Notes under the pieces: model-generated
Seen by the model: the letters and a program-made list of their open reading frames with translations, nothing else
What the model was told of the DNA's origin: nothing
The model's database searches: none
In this document: positions 9,134 through 19,719 of the stretch, one piece after another
How the letters are laid out: every line of letters starts with the position of its first letter
How positions within the stretch are numbered: position 1 is the stretch's first letter
Translations under genes and position numbers: made by a program
Source: Sphingomonas daechungensis
GTDB taxonomy: Bacteria > Pseudomonadota > Alphaproteobacteria > Sphingomonadales > Sphingomonadaceae
DNA: 64,000 bases
Direction: 5' to 3'
Assembly (NCBI RefSeq): GCF_014489495.1
Contig: NZ_CP060780.1
Location: forward strand, 1,499,001 to 1,563,000

Positions 9134-10768
9134 ATGGCCACTGCCGCCCCGCCCGTCGCATCCGCGAACAAGGCCGAGCTGCTTGCAATTGCAGACGCCG
9201 TCGCTCGCGAGAAGCTGATCGACCGCGGCATCGTCATCGAGGCGATGGAGGACGCGATCCAGCGCGCCGCTCGCGCCCGCTACGGCGCCGAGAACGACAT
9301 TCGCGCCAAGCTCGACCCGAACACCGGCGACCTTCGCCTGTGGCGCGTCCTCGAAGTGACCGAGGAGGTCGAGGATCACTTCAAGCAGATCGACCCGAAG
9401 GGCGCCCAGAAGCTGCAGAAGGACGCGGCCGTCGGCGACTTCATCGTTGATCCGCTGCCCCCGATCGAGTTCGGCCGCATCGCCGCCCAGGCCGCCAAGC
9501 AGGTGATCTTCCAGAAGGTCCGCGATGCCGAGCGCGAGCGCCAGTATGAAGAGTTCAAGGACCGCGCGAGCGAAGTCATCACCGGCGTCGTCAAGCGCGT
9601 CGAGTTCGGCCACGTCGTCGTCGACCTCGGCCGCGCCGAAGGCGTCATCCGCCGCGACCAGCAGATCCCGCGCGAGATGGTTCGCGTCGGCGACCGCATC
9701 CGCTCGCTGATCCTTCGCGTCGCCCGCGAAGCCCGCGGCCCGCAGATCTTCCTGTCGCGCGCTCATCCGGACTTCATGAAGAAGCTGTTCGCGCAGGAAG
9801 TCCCGGAGATTTACGACGGCATCATCGAGATCAAGGCCGCCGCCCGTGACCCGGGCAGCCGCGCCAAGATCGGGGTCATCAGCCACGACAGCTCGATCGA
9901 CCCGGTCGGCGCCTGCGTCGGCATGAAGGGCAGCCGCGTGCAGGCCGTCGTCCAGGAACTCCAGGGCGAGAAGATCGACATCATCCCCTGGTCGGAGGAC
10001 ACCGCGACTTTCGTGGTCAACGCGCTTCAGCCGGCCACCGTCAGCCGCGTCGTCATCGACGAGGAAGAGAGCCGCATCGAAGTCGTGGTCCCCGACGACC
10101 AGCTCAGCCTCGCGATCGGCCGCCGCGGCCAGAACGTGCGCCTCGCGAGCCAGCTGACCAGCTCGCAGATCGACATCCTCACCGAGGCCGACGCGAGCGA
10201 GAAGCGCCAGCGCGAGTTCGTCGAGCGCACCGAGATGTTCCAGGGCGAGCTCGACGTCGACGAGACGCTGTCGCAACTACTCGTCGCCGAAGGCTTCACC
10301 AGCCTCGAGGAAGTCGCTTACGTTCCGCTCGACGAAATCGCGTCGATCGAGGGTCTCGACGATGAAATCGCCGGCGAGCTTCAGAGCCGCGCCGCCGAAG
10401 CGCTCGAGCGCCGCGAAGCTGCAGCTCGCGAGGAACGCCGTGGTCTGGGCGTCGAGGATGCTCTCGCCGAGCTCCCGCACCTCACCGAGGCGATGCTGGT
10501 CACGCTTGGCAAGGCCGGCATCAAGACGCTCGACGATCTCGCCGATCTCGCGACCGACGAGCTGATCCAGAAGAAGCGCCAGGAGCCGCGCCGCCGCGCC
10601 GAGAACGCTCCCAAGCGGGCCGAGGACAAGGGCGGGATCCTCGCCGACTACGGCCTGAGCGAAGAGCAGGGCAACGAGATCATCATGGCCGCCCGCGCGC
10701 ACTGGTTCGAGGACGAGGACGCCGGCGCGCAGACCGAGGAGGCCGCCGATGCGGAATCCTCCCAATGA
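9134..10768 (+). CDS. nusA: transcription termination/antitermination factor NusA
   Basis: NusA binds RNA polymerase and controls pausing, termination and antitermination. The protein has 544 residues. In order it has the N-terminal RNAP-binding domain (AIADAVAREKLIDRGIVIEAMEDA split over the first 45 residues), an S1 domain around 145-210, two KH domains (SRAHPDFM onward; GACVGMKGSRVQAV near 255; AIGRRGQNVRLA near 330) and an HhH-type acidic repeat C-terminus (VEDALAELPHLTEAML). It ends with the acidic tail WFEDEDAGAQTEEA. The frame is intact. Its last 20 bases overlap the ylxR start. Confidence 0.96.
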   Translation: MATAAPPVASANKAELLAIADAVAREKLIDRGIVIEAMEDAIQRAARARYGAENDIRAKLDPNTGDLRLWRVLEVTEEVEDHFKQIDPKGAQKLQKDAAVGDFIVDPLPPIEFGRIAAQAAKQVIFQKVRDAERERQYEEFKDRASEVITGVVKRVEFGHVVVDLGRAEGVIRRDQQIPREMVRVGDRIRSLILRVAREARGPQIFLSRAHPDFMKKLFAQEVPEIYDGIIEIKAAARDPGSRAKIGVISHDSSIDPVGACVGMKGSRVQAVVQELQGEKIDIIPWSEDTATFVVNALQPATVSRVVIDEEESRIEVVVPDDQLSLAIGRRGQNVRLASQLTSSQIDILTEADASEKRQREFVERTEMFQGELDVDETLSQLLVAEGFTSLEEVAYVPLDEIASIEGLDDEIAGELQSRAAEALERREAAAREERRGLGVEDALAELPHLTEAMLVTLGKAGIKTLDDLADLATDELIQKKRQEPRRRAENAPKRAEDKGGILADYGLSEEQGNEIIMAARAHWFEDEDAGAQTEEAADAESSQ

Positions 10769-11464
10769 TCCGCTAGACGCGCACGTACCGGAGCGCACCT
10801 GCATCCTCTCGCGGCGGACGGCGCCGAAAGAGGAATTGATCAGGCTCGCGCTCGGTCCCGATGGCGAGGTCGCTCCTGACGTTCGTGCCCGGGCGCCGGG
10901 CCGCGGCGCCTGGATCGGCGTGTCGCGCGCCGAATTCGACGAGGCGCACGCCAAGGGCAAGCTCAAGGGCGCCCTCCAGCGCGCGTTCAAGACGAACGCT
11001 GTGGAGATCCCTGACGACCTTGGCGAACGCATTGCGCAGGCGCTTCGCCAGGCCACGCTCGACCGTCTCGGCATGGAAGCCCGCTCCGGCAATCTCATCA
11101 ACGGTGCCGACCGGGTCGAGACCGCTGCCCGCAACGGCAACGTCTATTTGCTGATTCATGCCGCGGATGCTGGCGAAGACGGCAGGAAAAAGCTCGATCA
11201 GGCGTGGCGCGTGGGAAGCGAGCCCGAAATCCTTGCGAACAGCGGGGCCAAGGTCTTCTATTTCCCGAGGAACGCACCATCTTGTCGATGGCCTTGGGGC
11301 GCGAGAATGTGGTACATATCGCGCTGACCGATCGTGCCGCCGCAGCGCGTGTTCTCCACGCGCTTTCCCGGTGGCGCGCTTTCATTGATCCCCGTGCGGG
11401 TCTAGAGGGCGGCGACCCCGCTTCTGGCCGCGGCTCGGCTGATGCAGATTTGACGAAGGAATAG
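10749..11464 (+). CDS. YlxR/DUF448 RNA-binding protein with L7Ae-like C-terminal domain
   Basis: The N-terminal ~85 residues are a YlxR (DUF448) domain: ERTCILSRR, then GPDGEVAPDVRARAPGRGAW, an RNA-binding fold found between nusA and infB in most bacteria. The second half (INGADRVETAARNG, then AKVFYFPEERTILSMALGRENVVHIAL) looks like an L7Ae/L30e-type domain, the long form seen in alphaproteobacteria. Restored length is 238 residues. The frame breaks near 11270, where one C missing from ttcccgagg explains the switch. It overlaps nusA by 20 bases and ends just ahead of infB. Confidence 0.88.
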
Positions 11465-11465
11465 G

Positions 11466-13976
11466 ATGACAGACCAGACCGACAAGCCGAAGCTTGGAAC
11501 CCGGCCGCCGCTGGGCCTCAAGCGCACGGTCGAGACCGGCAAGGTGAAGCAGAGCTTCAGCCATGGCCGTTCGAACACCGTGGTGGTCGAGGTCAAGAAG
11601 CGCCGCATCCTTGGACGCCCGGGCGAAGCTCCGCCCGTCGAGGCGCCCAAGCCCGAGCCCGTTGCCGAAGCGCCCAAGCCGGCACCGAAGCCCGTTGCCC
11701 CGCCTCCCGCGCCGAAGCGCACCGCGCCTGTCGACGACATCACCGCGCGCAAGGAAATGCAGGCTCGCCTGCTGCGTGAGGCCGAGGAAGCGCGTCTCGC
11801 CTCTCTGGAGGAGGCGCGCCGACGCGACGACCGCAAGCGCACGGAGCAGAGCGAGGACGAGAAGCGCCGCGCCGAAGAGAATCGCAAGGCCGAGGAGGCT
11901 GCCGCCGAGCAGGCGCGCATCCAGGCCGAGGAAGAGGCTCGCGCGGCCGCTGAACCCGCCGCTGCGCCCGAGCCGGTCGCCGCCGATGATGAAGACGACC
12001 GTGCGGCTCGCCGTCCCAGCGGCGGTCATGCGCCAACTCCACGCCGTCCCGAGCCCGCTCGCCCGAGCCGCGGCCGCGGCGACGACCGCCGTCACCATGG
12101 CAAGCTGACCGTCACCCGTGCCCTTTCCGGCGAGGACGACAGCCGTGCCCGTTCGCTGGCCGCGCTCCGCCGCGCCCGTGAAAAGGAAAAGCGCGCTCAC
12201 CAGCAGCAGGGACCCGCCGCCAAGCAGTATCGCGACGTTGACGTTCCCGAGGCGATCACCGTCCAGGAGCTCGCCAAGCGCATGGGCGAGCGCGGCGCCG
12301 ACCTGGTGAAGGCGCTGTTCAAGATGGGCACGCCGGTCACGATTACCGAGACGATCGACCAGGACACGGCCGAGTTGCTGATCGAAGAGTTCGGCCACCG
12401 CATCAATCGCGTCAGCGAGGCTGACGTCGACATCGACACGTCGACCGACGTCGATCCCGCGGATACGCTAAAGCCGCGTCCGCCGGTCGTCACGATCATG
12501 GGCCACGTCGACCACGGCAAGACGTCGCTGCTCGACGCCATCCGCGGCGCCTCCGTCCAGTCGGGCGAGGCCGGCGGCATCACGCAGCATATCGGCGCCT
12601 ATCAGGTTCAGCTGCCCGACAAATCGAAGGTCACCTTCCTCGACACGCCGGGCCACGAAGCCTTTTCGGAAATGCGCGCCCGCGGTGCGAACGTCACCGA
12701 CATCGTCATCCTCGTGGTCGCGGCCGACGACGGCCTGCGCCCGCAGACGATCGAGGCGATCAATCACACCAAGGCGGCCGGCGTCCCGATGATCGTTGCG
12801 ATCAACAAGGTCGATAAGCCGGAAGCCAAGCCGCAGAAGGTCCGCGAGGAGCTGCTGCAGCATGAGATCATCGTCGAGGACATGGGCGGCGACGTTCAGG
12901 ACGTCGAAGTCTCCGCGACCAAGAAGACGGGCCTCGACAAGCTTCTCGAGGCAATCCAGCTGCAGGCCGAAATCCTCGAGCTGAAGGCCAACCCCGATCG
13001 TGCCGCCGAAGGCACGGTGATCGAGGCCAAGCTCGACAAGGGCCGCGGTCCGCTCGCGACCGTCCTCGTCCAGCGCGGCACGCTGCGCGTCGGCGACGTG
13101 TTCGTTGCCGGTGCATCGAGCGGCAAGGTCCGCGCGATGATCAACGACAAGGGACAGCAGATCAAGGAAGCCGGTCCGTCCTTCCCGGTCGAAGTGCTCG
13201 GCCTGTCGGCGGTGCCGTCGGCCGGCGACCCGTTCACGGTCGTCGAGAACGAGGCCCGCGCGCGCGAAGTCGCCGACTACCGCAAGGGCGTCCTCGACAA
13301 GAAGCGCACGACGGCCGCTCCGGTCAGCGTCGAGAACATGTTCGCGACGCACGCTTCGACGATCAAGGAAGTGCCGGTCGTCATCAAGGCGGACGTGCAG
13401 GGCTCGGTCGAAGCGATCGTTCATGCCCTCAATCGCCTGTCGACCGACGAGGTGCGCGTGCGCATCCTCAACTCGGGCGTCGGTGCGATCACCGAGAGCG
13501 ACGTGACCCTTGCGTCCGCGAGCGGCGCACCGATCATCGGCTTCAACGTTCGCCCGAACGCCAAGGCGCGCGAGGCCGCGAACCGAACCAAGGTCGAGTT
13601 CCGCTACTACGACGTCATCTACCACCTGACCGATTGGGTGAAGGGCGCGATGGAAGGCGAGCTCGGACCGGAGATCATCGAAACGGTGGTCGGCCGCGCG
13701 AAGGTCCAGGAAGTCTTCCCGGCCGGGAAGCGCGACAAGGCCGCCGGCCTGCTGGTCCTCGAAGGCATCATCCGCAAGGGCCTCAACGCCCGCCTCACGC
13801 GCGAAGACGTCATCGTGTCGAAGACGACCATCAGCTCGCTCCGGCGCTTCAAGGACGACGTGGCGGAAGTCACTTCGGGTCTCGAGTGCGGCGTGCTTCT
13901 GGCCGATACGAACGACATCAAGCCCGGTGACGCGCTTGAGGTCTTCGAGGTCGAGGAGCGCGCGCGGACGCTCTAA
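11466..13976 (+). CDS. infB: translation initiation factor IF-2
   Basis: IF-2 is the GTPase that places initiator tRNA on the 30S subunit and promotes subunit joining. The protein has 836 residues: an N-terminal alphaproteobacterial extension rich in Ala, Pro, Glu and Arg (about 1-250), then the IF2_N-like segment [21 protein letters not shown]. The G domain follows, with G1 [12 protein letters not shown] near residue 345, G3 DTPGHEAF and G4 NKVDKP, and then domains II to IV. The frame is intact through 2.5 kb. The stop overlaps the rbfA start by one base (TAATG). Confidence 0.97.
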   Translation: MTDQTDKPKLGTRPPLGLKRTVETGKVKQSFSHGRSNTVVVEVKKRRILGRPGEAPPVEAPKPEPVAEAPKPAPKPVAPPPAPKRTAPVDDITARKEMQARLLREAEEARLASLEEARRRDDRKRTEQSEDEKRRAEENRKAEEAAAEQARIQAEEEARAAAEPAAAPEPVAADDEDDRAARRPSGGHAPTPRRPEPARPSRGRGDDRRHHGKLTVTRALSGEDDSRARSLAALRRAREKEKRAHQQQGPAAKQYRDVDVPEAITVQELAKRMGERGADLVKALFKMGTPVTITETIDQDTAELLIEEFGHRINRVSEADVDIDTSTDVDPADTLKPRPPVVTIMGHVDHGKTSLLDAIRGASVQSGEAGGITQHIGAYQVQLPDKSKVTFLDTPGHEAFSEMRARGANVTDIVILVVAADDGLRPQTIEAINHTKAAGVPMIVAINKVDKPEAKPQKVREELLQHEIIVEDMGGDVQDVEVSATKKTGLDKLLEAIQLQAEILELKANPDRAAEGTVIEAKLDKGRGPLATVLVQRGTLRVGDVFVAGASSGKVRAMINDKGQQIKEAGPSFPVEVLGLSAVPSAGDPFTVVENEARAREVADYRKGVLDKKRTTAAPVSVENMFATHASTIKEVPVVIKADVQGSVEAIVHALNRLSTDEVRVRILNSGVGAITESDVTLASASGAPIIGFNVRPNAKAREAANRTKVEFRYYDVIYHLTDWVKGAMEGELGPEIIETVVGRAKVQEVFPAGKRDKAAGLLVLEGIIRKGLNARLTREDVIVSKTTISSLRRFKDDVAEVTSGLECGVLLADTNDIKPGDALEVFEVEERARTL

Positions 13977-14368
13977 TGCGCCGTCAGGAAACAACAGAAG
14001 GTCGGTCGGTCCGCCTGCTCCGCGTCGGGGAGCAGGTGCGTCACATCCTGAGCGAGCTTCTCCAGCGTGGCGACGTGCATGACGACGTGCTCCAGTCGCA
14101 CCTCGTCAGCGTCACGGAAGTGCGTATGTCGCCCGACCTCCGCCACGCGACGGTGTTCGTGAAGCCATTGCTTGGCCAGGACGAAGAGGCCGTGCTCAAG
14201 GCTCTCCGGCAGAACACGGCGTTTCTCCAGCGCGAGGTCGCTCACCGCGTGCGCATGAAATATGCGGCCAAGCTGAAGTTCATCGCCGACGAAAGCTTCG
14301 ACGAAGGCACGCACATCGACCGCATCCTCCGGTCGGAGCATGTCGCGCAGGATCTCGAAGAGGAATGA
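13976..14368 (+). CDS. rbfA: 30S ribosome-binding factor RbfA
   Basis: RbfA is a cold-shock-associated factor for late 30S maturation near the 5' end of 16S rRNA. The protein has 130 residues with a KH-like fold. Recognisable segments are [40 protein letters not shown] and [19 protein letters not shown]. The ATG shares a base with the infB stop, which implies coupled translation. The frame is intact. Unlike many relatives, truB does not follow directly: three genes intervene. Confidence 0.95.
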   Translation: MRRQETTEGRSVRLLRVGEQVRHILSELLQRGDVHDDVLQSHLVSVTEVRMSPDLRHATVFVKPLLGQDEEAVLKALRQNTAFLQREVAHRVRMKYAAKLKFIADESFDEGTHIDRILRSEHVAQDLEEE

Positions 14369-14901
14369 TCGAGGGTCTCGATGCGCACATGACCGGCGAT
14401 GGGTGCCGCGCCGAGTTCATCACCGACGGTCATCTGGAAGCGCTAAAGTCCGCATGTGCCGAGGACCGCGAGATTTGGGCGATCTATGCGAACAACTTCG
14501 GTCCGGACGGTTTCGACCAGAGCATCGCCCTCTACCGGTCCAATCCGCGCAATCGGACCTTCGTCCTCTACGACGGTGACGCGCTTGCCGGTATGTCAAG
14601 TTATCTTGGCATTGACGACGGACGCCAGTGCCTGGAAATCGGTGGCACCTATTACCGTCCACACCTTCGTGGCAGCGGGTTCAACCGTCGCGTGAAGGAC
14701 ATGATGCTGAAGCGGGCATTCGACAGCGGAATCCGCCGCGTCGAGTTCCGCGTCGACCGCCGCAACGCGCGGAGCCAGGCAGCAATGAAGAAGCTCGGCG
14801 CCGTCCGCGAAGGCATTCTTCGCGCGGACCGCATCACCTGGAACGGCCACGTCCGCGACACGGTGCTGTTCGCGATCCTCAAGGACGAATGGCCGGTATG
14901 A
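14365..14901 (+). CDS. GNAT family N-acetyltransferase (RimJ/RimL-like)
   Basis: A 178-residue acetyl-CoA-dependent N-acetyltransferase. The GNAT core is seen as [18 protein letters not shown] (acetyl-CoA loop, around residue 95), followed by [25 protein letters not shown], which is typical of the RimJ/RimL type. The acyl acceptor is unknown; RimJ/L relatives acetylate ribosomal proteins, which would suit the neighbourhood, but many members act on small molecules. The ATG overlaps the rbfA stop by 4 bases (ATGA) and its stop overlaps the next ATG. The frame is intact. Confidence 0.85.
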   Translation: MIEGLDAHMTGDGCRAEFITDGHLEALKSACAEDREIWAIYANNFGPDGFDQSIALYRSNPRNRTFVLYDGDALAGMSSYLGIDDGRQCLEIGGTYYRPHLRGSGFNRRVKDMMLKRAFDSGIRRVEFRVDRRNARSQAAMKKLGAVREGILRADRITWNGHVRDTVLFAILKDEWPV

Positions 14902-15287
14902 AACTGCTTGTCGCCCTGAGTTTGCTCCTCGCCGCGTCGCCCGCGCAGGCGACTGGGCTGACCGTGAAGATGGGTGAAACCTGGCTGTTCACGCTCAAAA
15001 ACGGTGAGCCGGCGAACGCTCGGAAAGTGCCTGCGTCCGCCACCATTCCCAAGGGCCAGATCAAGGTCGCGGTGCGCGCGATGCTGGGGACGGGCATGAC
15101 CATCACCAACAACAGCCCGATCGCCTACACCTTCCGCGCGGAGCTGATTTCCGGCGGCAAGGCAACGCTTGCGCGATCCTGCACGCTTCCGTCGAAGGCC
15201 CGCCCGGCGTTCGAACAATGGCCACAGAAGGCTGACGCGATCCGTATTGGGGCCTTCAAGGTCGCCGACGAAGACGGGCACTGCTGA
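14898..15287 (+). CDS. small secreted protein of unknown function
   Basis: The 129-residue product starts with a clear Sec signal ([18 protein letters not shown], cleavage near residue 18). The mature part, about 110 residues, begins [20 protein letters not shown]. It has one cysteine in RSCTLPSK and one at the very C-terminus (DEDGHC), which could form a disulphide. I do not recognise the family. ATG 14898 overlaps the acetyltransferase stop by 4 bases, and tdk follows 4 bases after the stop. It is therefore embedded in the rbfA-truB stretch of the translation operon. Its function is not inferable. Confidence 0.75.
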   Translation: MKLLVALSLLLAASPAQATGLTVKMGETWLFTLKNGEPANARKVPASATIPKGQIKVAVRAMLGTGMTITNNSPIAYTFRAELISGGKATLARSCTLPSKARPAFEQWPQKADAIRIGAFKVADEDGHC

Positions 15288-15291
15288 GCCG

Positions 15292-15912
15292 ATGGCCAAG
15301 CTCTATTTCTATTATGCTGCAATGAACGCGGGGAAATCGACGACCCTGTTGCAGGCCGACTTCAACTATCGCGAGCGTGGCATGGAAACGATGCTGTGGA
15401 CCGCGGCGCTCGACGATCGCCTGGGCGTGGGCGCGATCGGCTCCCGGATCGCCTTGTCGGCTCCGGCGCATACCTTCGATGAGGGCGTCGACCTTTTCGA
15501 CGCCATCAGCAATGAATTGAGGAAGCGGGACCTCGACTGCATTCTGGTCGACGAAGCGCAATTCTTGTCGCAGCCGCACGTGCTGCAACTCTGCGAGGTT
15601 GCCGACCAGCTCGATATTCCGGTCCTTTGCTACGGCCTTCGCACCGACTTTCAGGCCAAGCTGTTTCCCGGATCGGCGGCGCTGCTCGCGCTGGCGGATA
15701 CATTGGTCGAACTGAAGGCCGTCTGCGAATGCGGACGCAAGGCGACGATGAACCTCAGGGTCGATGAGGACGGTCACGCGATCGTTCGTGGCCAGCAGAC
15801 CGAGATCGGCGGGAACGACCGCTATATCGCGCTCTGCCGCAAGCATTTCTTCGAACGGCTGAACGAGAGCCGGGCGCGACAGCTGAGCCTCGGCCTCCCG
15901 CGCAACCCGTGA
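15292..15912 (+). CDS. tdk: thymidine kinase
   Basis: Type II thymidine kinase phosphorylates thymidine with ATP for nucleotide salvage. The protein is 206 residues. The P-loop is [15 protein letters not shown] near residue 10, the Walker B/catalytic segment is LVDEAQFL near 85, and the substrate loop is [13 protein letters not shown]. The structural zinc site is visible as [10 protein letters not shown] and LCRKHFFE. The frame is intact. It lies between the small secreted protein and truB, and its stop overlaps the truB GTG start by 3 bases. Confidence 0.95.
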   Translation: MAKLYFYYAAMNAGKSTTLLQADFNYRERGMETMLWTAALDDRLGVGAIGSRIALSAPAHTFDEGVDLFDAISNELRKRDLDCILVDEAQFLSQPHVLQLCEVADQLDIPVLCYGLRTDFQAKLFPGSAALLALADTLVELKAVCECGRKATMNLRVDEDGHAIVRGQQTEIGGNDRYIALCRKHFFERLNESRARQLSLGLPRNP

Positions 15913-16793
15913 TCAATGGCTGGCTGATTTTGGACAAGCCGGTCGGGCTTGGCTCGACGCAGGCCGTGTCGGCCGTGAAGCGAGCGCTCCGCGAAGCCGA
16001 TGAGCCGAAGACCAAGGTTGGCCACGGCGGCACGCTCGATCCGCTCGCCAGCGGCGTCCTTCCCGTCGCGATCGGCGAAGCGACCAAGGTGTCTGGGCGG
16101 ATGCTGGACGCGACCAAGTCCTACGAATTCACCGTTCGCTTCGGCGAGGAGACCGATACGCTCGATCTCGAAGGGAAGGTGGTGGCGACGAGCGACATTC
16201 GGCCTTCACGAGAGCAGATCGAGGCGGTGATCGGTACCTTCACCGGCCCGATCGAGCAGGTCCCTCCGGCTTATTCGGCGCTGAAGGTCGACGGCAAGGC
16301 CGCCTACACCCGGGCGAGGGCAGGCGAGGACGTGAAGCTTGCGGCGCGCGAGGTCATGATTTTCGAGCTCGAACTGCGCGAGAATACGCCCGACAGCGCG
16401 ACATTCTCAGCGACCGTATCCAAGGGCACCTACGTCCGCTCCGTCGCCCGCGACATCGCCAGGGCGTTGAACACCGTCGGCCACGTCACCATGTTGAGGA
16501 GGACCCGCGCTGGCCCGTTCGGTCTCGAAAGGGCCATTTCGCTGGACTTTCTCGCCGAAGCCGCTAAGGCGCGGCGGCTGATTGGGGCGGTACTTCCGCT
16601 GGAAGCGGCGCTGGACGACATCCCGGCCCTCCCCATCACTCCCGACCAGGCACAACTGCTCCGCTTCGGACAGCGCCTTGTCGGTTTCCCCGAAAAGCCG
16701 GGGCTTCAACTGGCGACAGAGGGCGGACGCCCGGTCGCATTGGTCGAAGCTTTGGCCGACGGCCTGAAGGTCGTCCGGGGCTTCAACGTCTAG
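15909..16793 (+). CDS. truB: tRNA pseudouridine-55 synthase TruB
   Basis: TruB isomerises U55 in the T-loop of tRNAs to pseudouridine. The protein is 294 residues and begins at GTG 15909 ([14 protein letters not shown]), overlapping tdk. The catalytic aspartate is D44 in [30 protein letters not shown] and [19 protein letters not shown] match the conserved core, and [13 protein letters not shown] closes the catalytic domain. The frame is intact. rpsO follows after 17 bases, the common truB-rpsO-pnp order. Confidence 0.95.
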   Translation: MINGWLILDKPVGLGSTQAVSAVKRALREADEPKTKVGHGGTLDPLASGVLPVAIGEATKVSGRMLDATKSYEFTVRFGEETDTLDLEGKVVATSDIRPSREQIEAVIGTFTGPIEQVPPAYSALKVDGKAAYTRARAGEDVKLAAREVMIFELELRENTPDSATFSATVSKGTYVRSVARDIARALNTVGHVTMLRRTRAGPFGLERAISLDFLAEAAKARRLIGAVLPLEAALDDIPALPITPDQAQLLRFGQRLVGFPEKPGLQLATEGGRPVALVEALADGLKVVRGFNV

Positions 16794-16810
16794 AAATAAG
16801 GAGTTTGTCG

Positions 16811-17080
16811 ATGTCGATTACTGCAGAGCGCAAGACCGCGCTGATCAACGAGCACGCCCGCGGTTCGGGCGACACCGGTTCTCCCGAAGTGCAGGTCGCG
16901 ATCCTGACGGAGCGCATCAACAACCTGACCCAGCACTTCAAGAGCCACGCCAAGGACAACCATTCGCGCCGCGGCCTTCTGATGCTGGTCAATCAGCGCC
17001 GTTCGCTCCTCGACTATCTGCGTCGCAAGGACGAAACGCGCTACACCGACCTCATCGCGAAGCTCGGCCTGCGCAAGTAA
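16811..17080 (+). CDS. rpsO: 30S ribosomal protein S15
   Basis: S15 is a primary binder of the 16S rRNA central domain. The product is 89 residues, the family's standard size: [61 protein letters not shown] 16811 is chosen over the in-frame TTG 16805 because it gives the standard N-terminus. An AAGGAG ribosome site lies at 16798-16803. The frame is intact. It is followed by three hairpins before pnp. Confidence 0.96.
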   Translation: MSITAERKTALINEHARGSGDTGSPEVQVAILTERINNLTQHFKSHAKDNHSRRGLLMLVNQRRSLLDYLRRKDETRYTDLIAKLGLRK

Positions 17081-17089
17081 CTCTCTGGA

Positions 17090-17110
17090 GCGGCCCCAAG
17101 CGGGCCGCTT
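17090..17110 (+). terminator. hairpin after rpsO (terminator or RNase III site)
   Basis: GCGGCCC at 17090-17096 pairs with GGGCCGC at 17102-17108 around the loop CAAGC, 9 bases after the rpsO stop. Only two T follow, so full intrinsic termination is doubtful; partial termination or RNA processing is as likely. E. coli also has a partial terminator at this place between rpsO and pnp. Confidence 0.6.
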
Positions 17111-17173
17111 CGCATATGTTCAGTCCCGCAATTCGGCGGGGCGTCCATGGGGCTCATCAGACGCCCCGACCGC

Positions 17174-17227
17174 TGACGGACCGGCTGTCCGTCAAATGAT
17201 GACCCCGGCAGGCATTCGGCCGCCGGG
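17174..17227 (+). promoter_or_regulatory. two hairpins in the pnp 5' leader
   Basis: A perfect 8-bp stem (TGACGGAC 17174-17181 with GTCCGTCA 17187-17194, loop CGGCT) is followed by a 6-bp stem (CCCGGC 17204-17209 with GCCGGG 17222-17227). The second ends just ahead of the pnp ribosome site AAGGGA at about 17230 and ATG 17242. In E. coli, RNase III cuts a leader stem-loop and PNPase then represses its own translation; the position here suits the same scheme, which is inference. Confidence 0.5.
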
Positions 17228-17241
17228 CGAAGGGACAATAA

Positions 17242-19608
17242 ATGTTCAAAATCCATACTGTTGAAACCGAGATCGGCGGCAAGACGCTGAAGCTCGAAAC
17301 GGGCCGCGTGGCCCGCCAGGCCGATGGCGCCGTTCTCGCGACCATGGGCGAAACCGTGGTGCTTTGCGCGGTCACCGCCGCAAAGTCGGTCAAGCCGGGG
17401 CAGGACTTCTTCCCGCTGACCGTCCACTACCAGGAAAAGTTCTCGGCCGCCGGCCGTATCCCGGGCGGTTTCTTTAAGCGCGAGCGTGGAGCGACCGAAA
17501 AGGAAACGCTGACCAGCCGCCTGATCGACCGTCCGATCCGCCCGCTGTTCCCGGAAGGCTTCTACAACGAAGTCCTCGTGATCGCGCAGGTCCTCTCCTA
17601 CGACGGCGAGAACGAGCCCGACATCCTCGCGATGATCGCCGCCTCAACCGCACTGACCATTTCCGGCGTGCCCTTCATGGGCCCGATCGGCGCCGCCCGC
17701 GTCGGCTTCGTCGACGGTGAGTACGTCCTCAACCCGACCCAGGCTCAGATCGCCGAGGGCGACCTCGACCTCGTCATGGCCGGCACTCCGAACGCCGTGA
17801 TGATGGTGGAGTCCGAGGCCAAGGAATTGAGCGAAGAGCAGATGCTCGGCGCCGTCATGTTCGGCCACGCCGCCAGCCAGAAGATCTGCAACCTCATCAT
17901 CGACCTCGCCGAAAAGGCCGCCAAGGACCCGTGGGAGCTCGCTCAGAGCGACGACAAGTCGGCGATCAAGGCGAAGCTCAAGGACATCATCGGCAAGGAC
18001 GTCGAGGCTGCCTACAAGCTGACCAACAAGTCGGAGCGTTCCGCCGCTCTCAACGCCGCCCGCGACAAGGCCAAGGAAGCCTTCGCCGAAGCCGAGCCGC
18101 AGGAGCAGCTGGTCGCCTCGAAGGCCGTCAAGGGCCTCGAAGCCGACATCGTTCGCGGTGCGATCCTCAAGGAAGGCCGTCGCATCGACGGCCGCGACAC
18201 CAAGACGGTCCGCCAGATCGAAGCGATGGTCCACTTCCTTCCGCGCACGCACGGCTCGGCCCTGTTCACGCGCGGTGAGACGCAGGCGATCGTGACCACG
18301 ACGCTCGGCACCAAGGAATCGGAGCAGATGATCGATGGGCTGGAGGGTCTCTCCTACCAGCGCTTCATGCTGCACTATAACTTCCCGCCCTACTCGGTCG
18401 GTGAAGTCGGACGCTTCGGCGCTCCGGGCCGCCGCGAAGTCGGCCACGGCAAGCTCGCATGGCGCGCGCTGCACCCGATGCTGCCGTCGATCGAGGAATT
18501 CCCGTACACCATCCGCGTCCTGTCCGACATCACGGAGAGCAACGGCTCCTCGTCGATGGCGACGGTCTGCGGCGGCTCGCTTGCCCTCATGGACGCCGGC
18601 GTTCCGCTGAAGCGTCCGGTGGCCGGCATCGCCATGGGCCTGATCCTCGAAGGCAAGGACTTCGCGGTGATCAGCGACATCCTTGGTGACGAGGACCACC
18701 TCGGCGACATGGACTTCAAGGTCGCGGGCACGTCGGAAGGCGTCACCTCGCTGCAGATGGACATCAAGGTCGCCGGCATCACCGAGGAGATCATGAAGAC
18801 CGCTCTCGCCCAGGCGAAGGACGGCCGTGCTCACATCCTCGGCGAGATGGCGAAGGCGCTCGATCACACGCGCGAAGAGCTGTCGGCTCACGCGCCGCGC
18901 ATCGAGACGATGCAGATCGCCAAGGACAAGATCCGCGAAGTCATCGGCACCGGCGGCAAGGTCATCCGCGAAATCGTCGCGGAGACCGGTGCCAAGGTCG
19001 ACATCGACGACGACGGCACGATCAAGATCGCGTCTTCGGACCCGGCCAAGATCGAAGCCGCCCGCAACTGGATCCGCGGCATCGTCGCCGAGCCGGAGCC
19101 GGGCACGATCTACACCGGCAAGGTCGCGAGCCTCGTCGACTTCGGTGCATTCGTCACCTTCATGCCGGGCAAGGACGGCCTCGTGCACGTCTCGGAAATC
19201 AAGAACGAGCGTGTCGAGAACGTCCGCGACGTCCTGACCGAAGGCCAGGAAGTGAAGGTCAAGCTGCTCGAGGTCGACCAGCGCGGCAAGGTTCGCCTGT
19301 CGATGCGCCTCGTCGATCAGGAGACAGGCGAAGAGCTTCCGGACACCCGCCCGCCGAGGGAGCCGCGTGAAGGCGGCGACCGTGGCCCGCGCGGTGACCG
19401 TGGCGATCGCGGCCGTCATGGCCGTGGCGGCGGACGCGACGATCGCGGCCCGCGCCGTGACCGTGGAGACCGTGGTGACCGTGGTCCTCGCGGTGAAGGC
19501 GGCGACCGTGGCCCGCGCGGCGAAGGACGCGGCGACCGCGGCCCGGGCCGTGAGCGCGAAGGCGGAGAAAACGAAGGCAACGCGCCCGAGTTCGCCCGGC
19601 CTTCCTGA
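17242..19608 (+). CDS. pnp: polyribonucleotide nucleotidyltransferase (PNPase)
   Basis: PNPase degrades RNA phosphorolytically from the 3' end and is a degradosome component. The protein has 788 residues: two RNase PH domains ([21 protein letters not shown] near 55; [14 protein letters not shown] near 375), a KH domain ([15 protein letters not shown] near 565) and an S1 domain ([18 protein letters not shown] near 625). After about residue 700 comes an arginine/glycine/aspartate-rich tail of ~80 residues with repeated [12 protein letters not shown] units, longer than in E. coli. The frame is intact. A REP-like repeat and a terminator lie downstream. Confidence 0.96.
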   Translation: MFKIHTVETEIGGKTLKLETGRVARQADGAVLATMGETVVLCAVTAAKSVKPGQDFFPLTVHYQEKFSAAGRIPGGFFKRERGATEKETLTSRLIDRPIRPLFPEGFYNEVLVIAQVLSYDGENEPDILAMIAASTALTISGVPFMGPIGAARVGFVDGEYVLNPTQAQIAEGDLDLVMAGTPNAVMMVESEAKELSEEQMLGAVMFGHAASQKICNLIIDLAEKAAKDPWELAQSDDKSAIKAKLKDIIGKDVEAAYKLTNKSERSAALNAARDKAKEAFAEAEPQEQLVASKAVKGLEADIVRGAILKEGRRIDGRDTKTVRQIEAMVHFLPRTHGSALFTRGETQAIVTTTLGTKESEQMIDGLEGLSYQRFMLHYNFPPYSVGEVGRFGAPGRREVGHGKLAWRALHPMLPSIEEFPYTIRVLSDITESNGSSSMATVCGGSLALMDAGVPLKRPVAGIAMGLILEGKDFAVISDILGDEDHLGDMDFKVAGTSEGVTSLQMDIKVAGITEEIMKTALAQAKDGRAHILGEMAKALDHTREELSAHAPRIETMQIAKDKIREVIGTGGKVIREIVAETGAKVDIDDDGTIKIASSDPAKIEAARNWIRGIVAEPEPGTIYTGKVASLVDFGAFVTFMPGKDGLVHVSEIKNERVENVRDVLTEGQEVKVKLLEVDQRGKVRLSMRLVDQETGEELPDTRPPREPREGGDRGPRGDRGDRGRHGRGGGRDDRGPRRDRGDRGDRGPRGEGGDRGPRGEGRGDRGPGREREGGENEGNAPEFARPS

Positions 19609-19634
19609 CGGGCGGCAACGACGAGGACTAAAAT

Positions 19635-19679
19635 CCTCCCGGAACGGGAGGGGACCAGCGTAGCTGGTGGAGGGGTCCC
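19635..19679. repeat. REP-like intergenic palindromic element
   Basis: Nested palindromes: CCTCCC (19635-19640) with GGGAGG (19646-19651), then ACCAGC (19654-19659) with GCTGGT (19663-19668), then GGGACC (19651-19656) with GGTCCC (19674-19679). The layout resembles short palindromic elements I recall as common between genes in Sphingomonas genomes. Only one copy is in this window, so dispersal cannot be shown here. Confidence 0.5.
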
Positions 19680-19719
19680 TTCACCGCCACGCCGGTCACT
19701 CAGCAGTGCCAAGAAATGA

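Noticed and set aside
9086..10276. 396-codon open frame antisense to nusA
   Set aside because: It mirrors nusA in an opposite frame, is rich in Asp-Ala-Val repeats from GC-biased codons, and has no family motif.
12468..13994. 508-codon open frame antisense to infB
   Set aside because: A shadow of infB; sequence is low-complexity Asp/Arg/Leu and infB itself is unambiguous.
17644..19419. 591-codon open frame antisense to pnp
   Set aside because: A shadow of pnp produced by high GC third positions; no recognisable protein.
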